64,000 bases of DNA from Cymodocea nodosa (taxonomy: Eukaryota; Streptophyta; Magnoliopsida; Alismatales; Cymodoceaceae): the NCBI GenBank assembly GCA_036874045.1, contig CM072336.1, positions 6,290,501 to 6,354,500 of the forward strand, written 5' to 3'. Positions 23,613-35,600 of this stretch are shown one piece after another (position 1 is the first letter of the stretch; each line of letters opens with the position of its first letter). The notes under the pieces are model-generated. The model had not been told where the DNA came from and did no database searches. It was given only the letters and a program-made list of their open reading frames with translations. Made by a program: the position numbers and the translations under genes.

Positions 23613-26600
23613 ATGGCTGCTTTCCCGGTGGAACTCCACCGCTCCACTGCTCCTCCCCCTTCCATTCTCCTCCCATCGTCGTCGTTGTCCACGTCCTTTT
23701 CATCCCACCCCCGCCTCCACTTCCGTTCTAATTTCCTCCTTCCTCGTACTTGCCCTTCCCAAAATCTCGCCTTGACTCTTCACCTGGCTCGAAAGCTCCT
23801 CCCACGGAATCGAAGTTCCTTGGCATGCTCTGTAGCGTACAACCCCGGCGAAAAGATTGGATCTCTCAGTGGCGTTGGCGAGGACGGGGAGGTAACAATC
23901 GAATTCTCTTTTCTGATTTCGGAAAGTTGGAGGAAGATTGCAGTAATGATTCGTCTGTGGCATAGGATTTGGTGAATGGAGCTTCGCTAAGGGGGGAGAA
24001 GGAGGAGGAGGAGGAGGAGGTGTCGTTGGTTTTCGACACGGAACAACAGCAGAAGCAGAAGAGGAGAAGAGATTTAAAAAATAGGGTCATATTTGGACTC
24101 GGGATCGGAGTTGGGGCTGGTGGTGTTGTTCTGGCTGGGGGATGGGCGTTTACGGGGTTGTTGGCGGCTGCCTGTTTTGTTGGTTCCCGGGAGTATTTTG
24201 AGTTGGTGGGGAGTCGGGGAATTGCGATGGGGATGACTCCTCCTCCGAGATACGTGTCTCGCGTTTGTGTAGTCATCTGTGCAATGATGCCGCTGCTAAC
24301 GCTGTGAGTTTTCTTTTTTGCTTACGTATTTGTGAGCTCAGAATTAATGTCATTGTAGTTAATTCTAGAGTTAAACTTCCTTTGGTAGTTTTTATGAAAA
24401 GAAGATGTTTGAAGAAGAACAGGGAATTGATTTTATTGTAATAGTCTTTGTTTATGTCAGAATTTGTTGTATCACATTTTTCTGTGTCCAATGCATTACA
24501 ATTTTTACACTAAATAAAAGTGTATTTTCCATCAAACGTATGTTTGATTGTTCTGTTGTGGACCTTGTGGTACATTGCTAGTGCACGACGACGAATTCCA
24601 ACTTCATGATTTACTGGCTGTGTCATGAACTGGATTGGCTCGATGAAAACTAATTGCGTTCCTTCAACAAATAAATAGTTGTGCTTATTTTTTCCCTTCT
24701 CATATATGGTGCGAAATTCTATGAACATCCCTGCTGATTTCAGGCTTTTTTCTAGAATTTTCCTTTTGTCCTATGGATGTCACTTCCTCTGTCATTTCAT
24801 TTCTTAATGTCACAGTTCTTTACAACAGAAACTATCATTCTGCACATTGTTTGCCATCTATATCTTGACAATGTTTTCTCTCAAAACAAAAGATGGAACA
24901 ATTTATTTTACAGAAATAACCATCATTCTGAAATGCAAAACTATATAAAACTAAAAAAAATTAAACACAAGATATCAAACCAGATCACGTATCTACATGT
25001 TTAACACATCAACCAAACAGTTGATGAGATCTCCCTTAGAAAAATGTGTTGATCTTTTCTATAGTCTATTTCTGAACCTTCCAAATTTCCAAACAGAACC
25101 TCTGCATCACTACAAGATGAGTATTCTCCTTTTTACTTGTTTTCCCTTGCTTGCTGCATTGTGAACAACAGCAAATTGACAAAACAAGCCTGGTGTGGCC
25201 CTGATTTGAAAGCATATTCATCTACTTCTATGCCACCCTGCTCAAGATAGTCTAGGAAAAAGATAAATGCGTTTCAACCTTCCATTCTGCACATGCTGCA
25301 TATCAAATTGGGTCTCATTATTCATTTGCTTCTGTTTGGCTGACACCATGTTGTGAGGTTAAGGCATTGATTGATTGTTTTTGTTCTCATCGTATGGTTT
25401 TAACTTTTAAGCATTTTCTTTGATTTGGTGAATTAGTTCAATTGTGCTATCATAATTCTCATAACATTTTGATTAGTTTCAGAATACTAATATCAAACAG
25501 GGTTATAGAGGCAATCAATTGTGTGACTGATTTGGGCAATAGAGTTCCTATTTCTATGATGTGTTAGACTGTTAGTGATATAAAGAAATAAATTATTGAG
25601 ATTTAAGTAGGGTTCAGAAATTAGAAAGCTTCTATATGGCCCATCTTTCTATCACTAACAAATGTGGATTCAAGCTTGCACCCTTAGAGACTTGTTTCCT
25701 CCAACATATCAAGGGTATACTTACATTGAAGAGAAGTAACTAATCTCCTTTATAAGTAAACTCAATACCAAAAAAAATTTAGGCCTACCCAAATCCTTGA
25801 TAGAGAAATGTTGAGTTAGAAAGGACTTGGTGCAAGTGATATCAATCATATCATCTTTTGTCAACAAGATATCATCAATACAAACAACTAATATAACATA
25901 ACCAATAGAATGACAACACATTGTTTGAAGCTATAGTGTAACATCACAAGACAAGTAGTCCGATATAAAATCCGATGATCCGCACATAAAGATTGAACAT
26001 CACTTTGCAACAATTCAAGAATATTATTTGTGCGAAATTTTTTTGGAACAATAGCAAACTAATTTTATATTTTATTAAAAAAAGTTTGTGATAACCATAG
26101 AGATATTCTTCCTATATTTAAGTAGGTACACCAATGAAACTTTGGAAAACTCATTCACAAAAATAATGTAGTAACAAAACCTAGAAACAAACATTTGATG
26201 CAAAAGACCCTAAATATCACAAGTAACAATATTAAGCAACTTAGAAGACAAAGACAACTAACAACTTTTATAGGGAGCACAAAAATGCTTTCCTAAAATG
26301 CAAGATTGGCAAGAAATAGTAAAAATTAAAATCTAAAGGAGCACAACACAAAACTTATAGAACGAAAAATGACCAAGGCAATGATGCCACAAAAGGAAAG
26401 AATCACCAAAGGTTGTAATAGATGTGAGCCCTTGAATGATGTCATCATTGGCCAGCATGTAAATAACATTCCCACAATCATGGTCTAAACTAATCTTCCT
26501 CCTTGTCTGTAAGTTCTGAAAGACATAGTAAAAAGAAAAAAAATGATAGAATAGTGAACTTGCTTAGTGACAACATTGATAGATAAAAGATCAATAGGAA

Positions 26601-29600
26601 ATTCAGTTATATAAAGCATTTTATCAATGATTAATTGGAAGGTTGGTGTAATGGTACATTCACCATGAACTGTACAATTCTAACCATCTATTAAAGCAAT
26701 TGATTAGATAATTCAGAAAGGTAAGTAAAAATACTCTTAGTATCAAACATGTGTTGTGAAGCATTGGAATTAATAATTCAAGAATTTTCAAAGGTAAAGG
26801 TGGAGGAAACTATACTAAAGAAGACGGCATTGACAACATTGACCATCAGAGTTTAGGTAGCTTTTAGAAGAAGATACTCATCATAGTCATTTTGTAAGAT
26901 TGTAATAGTGTGTTGTGTAGAGAGTCTTTCAACTGCAAGAGCCTCAATGGTAATAGTAGGAGCAACAAGTGTCCACGGTTGACTTGAGCGACCAAATTTT
27001 GCTTAGCACTTATCAGATGAATGACCTTTGTGTCTACAATGCTCACAAATCTGACATGATCGTCCCCCAAAACATCCTCTCCCTTTGGATGAAGAACCAC
27101 CCCCTCCATAAGTGTCACTTGTTGTGGAGAGAAGAGTAGAAGAGTCAAACAAAGATACTAGAGACATTGGTGTGAGACGAAGTGTGTAGTTGAGGGTTGT
27201 TTGTAGGGATGGAACGACATCTCCCCTTAAGATCTACCCTCAAAGTTGAGCCTCAACTACTGGATTCAATTCAACTAGGAAGATCGTGACCCCAAGCTCC
27301 TTGTGATACCTTCAAAGCATTGGCAGATCAACAATGAAACTAGTTCATCAAGCAACAATCAGATAACATTGTAGTAGTCATGGATAGATTGGTTGCCTTG
27401 CTTATTAGAGAGCAACTGCTCATATATGTTGTACACCTACACAATGCTGTTCTTGTTCCCATAGGTTACGTAAAGAGCCTTCCAAACCCTTTTCATTGGT
27501 TAAACATGTGAGATATTGTGTGCAATTTTTTTGTTGACACTCGCAATTAACCACCCAATAACTACATAGTTAGATGCATACCAAGAAGAATAGTTTGGTG
27601 CTTTTAGATCAAGTGGATCTTTTTAAAGATAGTGCTCCTTCATGCGGGCAGTGAGAAAATTTTTGAATGCACTCACCCAAAGGTGTTAGTTAGTTAGTGT
27701 AAGCTTAATGCCAATAACAATCAATTTGAAGGTCTAGTCATCCTCTTAAACTTTCATCAAAAAGAGCTTGTAATCACCAAGTGTCGTTGAGGGATTATGG
27801 GATGAGGAGTGACAATTGCCATGGAAGAAGAAGAAGAAGCACCAGACATCATCGAATTAGGGTAGAAGAAGCCCAACAAAGGACAACAATGGTGATGAGT
27901 AAACCCCAGCTCTTGATACAATGTTATAGGGAAAATTGTACATCATTAACCCTAAACAAATTACAATACAGGTTTATATACATCATTAGGAAAATGGGCC
28001 TAACACACTTAATTACATTCCAACAGTTTTCATCAAACAATCTCTTTCCTACACCAATGAAAACTTCTACCTGTTGCCTCCATCATATGTAATCAGTACC
28101 TGATTGCTTGAGACTAATATTCAATTACATACTTGATCAACCATGTCGTTGTAACTGTGAAATTCCCAATAAAATGGATCAGAACCACTTGAGAATATAG
28201 AGCACATGTTTTAGGTTGACTAGTAAATTAGCAAGTTGTGGAACAGACTATTACTTTGAGAAACATGAATGATCCCTAAGCACTAGAAATTTTTTTTATG
28301 GCTAAAATCCATTCTTTAGAAGCCTTCTTTGCTTCCATTATGTTCACAGTAAGAAAATAGTTTTTCCCCCTTTTTATACAAAACTGATGTTTATGAATAA
28401 TTTTAATATCAACATTTGGATATTTGAGTTTGTTTTGTTTTTTGTTTAAAGTTTAAATTGCTTTACGATTATAGCTAATGTTGTAAAAAATGGAAAGTGG
28501 ACATTAAAGCGTTCTTTTAAACGATGGTGGTAAATGGGTGTTTTTTGGAAAACAGTATAAATGCAAAATTAATAAATATAAGTATATCTATAAATATACA
28601 AGCTTCAAAATCATTAAAATAATTGATTAAAAACATATCTATATTATGTATAATTGCCACTCAAAGATATATATCCAAATTAAAAACATAGATAAATTTA
28701 TAAAAAGTACAATGAAAATCAGTATCAAAAAAATGAAATTATATTAATGAAAACAACTCAAAATATTAAAAATAAAAATGGTCATTTAAGTGGCCAAAAT
28801 GACACTGATTGGGATGAAAAATGGGAGAAATGTCCATTTAAATGTAAACATGGCTATTTAAAAAAAAAATTCCCATTTTTCTGCAAAACGACACTTATTA
28901 GGATGAAAAATGTTACACGATGTCTAAAATCTAAATGACCATTTCTTTTCATTTTTTACAACAGTGATTATAGCCATACTATTGTCCCTGTAAAGCAAAT
29001 CATAAGTATTGGATTTTTTTTAGTTCCCCATATCCCTTATTGTGACAGGATCCCTTGCATATTGAGCATATCTACATACATGAAGCTTATTTTTGGGCCT
29101 TTCTTAATGGGGCTTTCTCCTGAATGTTTAGGTACTTCGGCCAGATTGATGTCTCTGTGACATCGTCAGCTTTTATTCTTGCAATGGCGCTAATTTTACA
29201 GAGAGGAAATCCCCGCTTTGCACAGCTCAGTAGTGCCATGTTTGGGCTATTCTACTGTGGTTATCTACCATGTTTCTGGGTCAAACTTCGGTGTGGCTTG
29301 GCAGCTCCTGCTTTAAATACAAGTATGTTTCATACATGTCAAGCTTACTTGATAGGAAAAAAACCCATTTTTTATTGGTTGTGGTTAAGTTTTTTTCTTC
29401 TCTATGTCTATAGTAATTTTATAATGGATTCTGGTAGCAGATTACAGGCAGAATGAAAAATAAAAAATGCATGTTTCATTAACATTGTAATTATTTAAAT
29501 CAGTAATTTTTGTGATGAAATTGATGTAGATTCCTTCTGATAAATATGAATGGCATGATGCTTACGTTACTCAGTTCAACTTATAAGGGATCTCTTCAAT

Positions 29601-32600
29601 AATTTAGCTTGATTTCTAGTATTCCATACCCTCCACCTTTTAATTGTGTTCAAGAACTCCTATTGTGTTTCTCAATCTTTTTTTAATTTGAAAATTTTGA
29701 CAATAATTTATTCATTTAACTTGTTACATAAATATACTGAATGTTTTTCCTAATCTTTAAATGAAGAACTTTGTACCTTTTGGCCGGTTCTTCTTGGTGG
29801 ACCACCTCACTGGACTGTTGGTCTCATTGCAACTCTGACGTCTATTAGCAGCATAATTGCAGCAGATACTTTTGCTTATTTAGGCGGGAAGGTACTGAAA
29901 CGATGTTCTTATTGTGAATTTCCGTTTCCTATTTAGTTTTTGGCTTGTTGCTTAGTGCCAATGTTAAGTATTTTACCGTTTTGTGTAAATCAAATATTAT
30001 CATATTACTATCTTATTCCCGTCATTTTTGGGCATGCATTGTCTCAGCTGGATTCACAAGTCTTGATATATTCAGTTTCGTTTTATACAAAAATTGGCCA
30101 ATGCTGTACATGTTCTATTTAAAGTTCTGGAAAAATGTACACAATCTTTTTTTTTTTGAGGAAAAAGGTTAGATGATAACCCCATTCGTTACTGGCATAC
30201 AGACATCTTCCCAGCTTATAAAATGTTACTTTGCTGTCCTCCAATGCTCCTTTCAATTATGTCTTCCTTTCCATTGCAATTAGGAATCAAGAAAATGTAG
30301 TAGTTGATGAGCTTGTGACCTCCAGCAGATTCATACCGTCTTTGAATATGTCACACAATTCCTTGGAAATTGTAAGTCCAAAATTTTTGGAAGAAAGCCA
30401 TACAAAAACTATTTTGACCGGCTGCCTTCTCATGGTTCATGGAAAATACTTTGTGTATAATTTCTACTACATGGAATTCTTTAAATAACATGCTGCTCTG
30501 TTCTGCAGATAACCAGTTGAGTCCCTTTAGTTTCCAGGTAGGCCTCCAGCCCATGGATTTTTTTTAAAAGGTTCCTTTGAGTGTGCAACTAGTATATCTT
30601 CAGCAACCCTTCCTCCAAAAATCTGATTCCCTTTTTTGATTTTGTTTACAGACTTTATTCATCTTTCATGGCTGGAACATTTATGAAAAAAAAGTGTTGT
30701 TTTTGTCACCAAGCTTTAACCAAATTTCTCTAGGCTTCTCTCTCCATTCCATTCCTTCATGTTTATTGTAGGCCCAATTAACATTTAAACCATTGTCTTT
30801 GTCCTCATCATTTAGATTGCCCATCTCTTCCAATTTATTTAAGGATCGAATTTTCCTTGAGATTCCATCTTTCCATTGCTTCCATTCTTTATTGTCAAAT
30901 TTAGACCATATCTGATCTTTTACATTCAAAGCTTTAACACATGCTGTTATTGTAAGTTGGCCATAAATATGAAGTGTTTTCATGGTTCTTATTGTAGCTT
31001 GGAAATGGCTTTGACACATGTTGGACTTGTCAGCTGGTGTGTCTAATTGTTTTTAGATTCAGGGCATGGCCTTGACACTGGAAGACACTTCCTGGACATG
31101 GTCCTGGCACTTTCTGGACCATCCTGACTATTTAAGCATGTAAATGTCTTTCTTGAGAGACATGAACACCATCAACAACTGTTGCCTTAATCCCACTATG
31201 CATGTTAGAATCAACCCTTGCTCTTTATTTAATATCATCCATCACTATTATCTCTGTTAGATTAGGAAATTTCAAGTCGTTGAATACCTTGTACTTGAGT
31301 TTGTCTGTTCTCTAGCTCTTATTAGTGTTTTTGTTAACTTTTGAATCCATATAAAGAAATTTATCTGAATGTAATTACTTTAGTTAAACAAAATACTTGC
31401 TGGCTATGCCCTGATGAATATAGCTCTGTCCAGCTTTGGGGGACTTCTCTTGTGGCGTTGTCTATATTGTGTCAAATCCTATACTAATGCCCATGCATCC
31501 TAGGTCAACAATATAATAGAACTAGGAAAATAATCATGGAAAAGGTGTGATAATTCCTATAAAATTCAATCGATGGAATGTGACAGGTATAAAGAAAAGG
31601 AGCTGAAAATTAATGTTAATAAGATGAAGATTGGGTAGCCCTTCGATTTAGTGTTTCTCTATGCCCTTAGATTGGATAAGTTTGAATTAATTATTTCTCC
31701 TATTAAGTCATTATATGTCATGGTTCGGCAAATTTTTATAATTTTTCATACTATATTTCTGCGCCAACTCTATGGCAATTTACTGATAAAAATATTAAGA
31801 AATACTAACATGTTTCCAAGGTACCTATTTCTTGTTTTTGCTGAACATGTTGCTGAGATAGTTCTTTTTTTTGAGTTGACAGTTTTTTGGCCACACACCT
31901 CTTACTACCATTAGCCCAAAGAAAACTTTGGAGGGGGCATTTCTTGGTTTAATTGGTTGCATATGCACCTCAGTGATTTTGTCAAGGATCTTCTGCTGGC
32001 CAACATCTTTGTTGAGGTGAGATAACGTTCATTCAATTAGCTTGAATTCTAATTTTTTGCCTTTGCAATTTTTTGCCTGTCCTTCATGCATCTTATTATT
32101 GCCTTCTTTTCTTTTACTTCAAATGCTTAAAATTATGTTGTAGTATTTGTGTGAAAAGAGTCTAAAATTTAATCTCAGGCATTTGCAATAATAAATGATA
32201 ACTCCTGTGCCAGATACAGGATTCTATGACAATCAATGTTTGTTGTCACTTGATACTTCACATTTCAGATGTGTTATACTAGTATTTGACGTGCTCATGA
32301 GTTCAATTCCTGGTATTTGGTAGATAATTACTTTGTCCACTCCACATTTTTTCCTTGCTTTATGACTCTTGCATGCACTGAATGCTTGTTGGTTTACCTT
32401 TCCCTGTTCTTTAGTTTTTTAATCATCACTTTTGGTTTATTCTTATCTCCAACTCAAACCAACTTTAAGATCATGGTTAGATCCGTCTATTGTAAAGGAA
32501 GCATGGAATGTTATAGTTCAATTGCTATAGGTTATCATGCATCATTTTCTTTGCTTTTTTATGCAGTGCATTAAATTTTATATTGTTATATGGTGTATTA

Positions 32601-35600
32601 TGCTAATTTCCTGACTGAACATAAAAGTTTTTTCAGTTTGAAAATGGTTAGGTGCATGTAATTTATGATTATTGTTTTTCTGTTGTTTTTAGATAATCCA
32701 GGTGTCAGTTCAACTTTTGATTTAAAACTCAAACCAAACAATCATAATTCAACCGTAAATTATAATTCAATGACATGAGTGGTTCAAGTTCAACCATATA
32801 ATGTAAATGATTTGGTTCTAAGAGATTGAACTAGTACTAATTTGAAACTTAGAAAAATGGTTCTGACACGGTGCTTTAGTTATTTGTTGCTCTCTTTGAT
32901 GTTTTAGAATATAATGAATTTATGATCCACACAAACATTCTACATTATGAACTTAAAGCATCTGGTTATCAAAGATAGATCATACTTGTGACAAGCAAGC
33001 TTTCATGTATCAAAATAAATAGCATTTTGCTAATTTCCTTGTATCTGTAGTGCTTCAGCGTTTGGAATTCTTAATTTTGTTGGATCTCTTTCTGGGGATC
33101 TTATTGAATCCATAATCAAGCGTGATGCTGGTGTCAAGGACTCTGGATCTCTCATACCTGGACATGGTATGTGCCCTATGTTCATATCATCCATTATATC
33201 ATATTATCATAATCGTAGTTATTTATTAATATAGTCTGCAGTAGTTAAAAGTCCAATATGACTTTTTGATTGTTATTGGATAAATATCAAATAATATGGG
33301 GTGATATGTTAAAGGTAGTGCCATGTTATAATAAATTCAATATATAATTGTATGCATTCTTTATGTATAAGCATTTTACTGGAAATGCAAGATTAAATCA
33401 AATAAATTCAGAGCTTTTTACAACAATAAAAATCCAAAGTCTCAACTACGGATCACAATCCAAAATGAGGGTATTAGAGTAGATGGACCTTTGTAATTGT
33501 GTGAATCTTCTTGGTGTTTATTAGGTTGAATATTTGTGTGCGAACTTGCCATGTGTGCAAATCGTAGATTAAGATTGTACCATATATAGGAGGTTTTATT
33601 TTTTCCCAAAGCAACATTATCATTTCATTCCGTATCCAATATGTTACTGAAGTTTATATTTTAAGAGGAAAAAAGGCATGCAAAGAAAACCCAACCATTG
33701 TTGCTGCATTATTGTGGTGGTGTTTGGTGACAAACCTTTCAGAACTTCCTGCTTCCATGCCCTTAACTCCTAGTCTATTTTTTCTTGCTGCCAAATGCTC
33801 CTGCCAAGCCTAAATATTGTCTCCTTGATGTCGTTCAACCTCACTGAAACTTTCTACAACCTTACCTTCTACTACAGTGGTCTACTCTAGCTATATCCTC
33901 CACGGCTGCTCTAGTTGCACTTGCCAGTCCAACAAACTTTTCTAGTAGTCGTAGGTTGTCATAGGTTGTCAATTGATGTTGAAAAAATGAAGTTTGTTCA
34001 TGTGCTGCATTTCGTTTGTGTATTCTGTTTGTTTCCTTGATGTTTGGGGCATATTGTGGAGTAGACTAATGTGATTGGCCATTATTGTTGTCTACCTAAT
34101 TTTTTTTGTTATTTGTAATGTTTTTGTCTGGATATAAACCTAGGTCTTTCTTCCTTCAAGGGTTTTATAAAATGAGCAAATATTTTTTATTTGGCTTTTG
34201 ATACTTTAATTTTGTATTATGATAATGATACAAGGAATATTTTAATAATATACTTTTACATTATACTTGAACACTATAAAAACATGTCAAAATAGTGTAC
34301 CTTCAAACAATATTTGAATTCTTAAAAGTGTGTATTTAAAAATTCAAATCCTTTTTTACCTTATTTTGAATTGTTTCTAAAAACATAATATCACTATATT
34401 ATAAAATTTGTTTTTCAATATATAATATTAAATTTTATTTTTCATCAATAAACATCTACAAAATAAATCTCCAACATAATGAAAATTAAAAGTTTTGTTG
34501 GTTAAAGGGAAGGGATAGGGAGAAAGAAAATAAGATCTTAGGTAATTGGTGGTTATTGGTATGGAAAATTACATGTTTGCACTATTATTATGAGGTTTTT
34601 TGTGTTTTCAACATTGACAATTTGTAATATTAGGCTTAAATGTTTGTTTGGTCTATTTTTCTCTTTTGCCTTCCCTTAAAATAGTAAAAATTTGTTTATG
34701 ATATCATTTATGATTTTTATGTTTATAATTATGTTTTATGCTTGATTATTGACCATGATGATGAGTGCAATTTATGATTGTTATATGAAAAAAATAATTA
34801 TTGAATATTATTTTGCGTAATAGTTAAAATGTGTATTCAAAGGTGCAATTGTGCTCTATGTTCTATCCTAAGTTAGCCTATTGACGTTTTCAATTTTCAA
34901 GCATTGTGGGAATTTCAATTTTACATACATTTAATACTTTATAAAAGAGAAATTACATTAAATTCACATAGGTCTCTCATTTTGTTCTTCTCATTTGAAG
35001 ATGAATTTAAGTCATCTTCAAGTTGACTTAGTGCCTTAAGCACATGAAGGTCCTTCATTCGCCATCCTTCTTTGGTCTTCTATCATTTGCTTTACCTCAT
35101 TGTTCTTTACACTTTGATTGCTAATGATACATGAGTTAGAGACAATTTTTCATGACATAGAAAAGACAAATTCAAGTATGTATCATGATATAATGATACC
35201 AAATCCAAGTATTATGGTACCAACTATGATTGACATGATACTAGGTTCAAATATTTTGGAACAAAACGTAATTTCTGTATGTTCTTCATGAATGCTCGAT
35301 TTAGATATTATGATACAATGATATTAGTTAAACATGAAACATGAAATTAAGGTTCTATTTGGTAAGGATTTTTCCCAATGTTATTAGAGTTGATGCATTT
35401 AAATATGTTGATTTTGATAGAAATCATTACCAAAAGCGAGAAAAATGCCATGTGTTTTAACAAAAGTGTTTTTTATCCCTTATTCTGAACATAAAATGCC
35501 AAAACCGGAAGAGCTCCTTCAACCAACTTTTTTGAAAATGCTCAAAAAGTCAGCTTCTTCAGAGCGTCGTAGCTAAAAAATCATTATCAAATGGCCCATA

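Noticed and set aside
24510-25004. Open frames in intron 2 of the cytidylyltransferase gene
   Set aside because: AT-rich chance frames without motif, lying inside an intron that is fixed by phase-matched exons on both sides.
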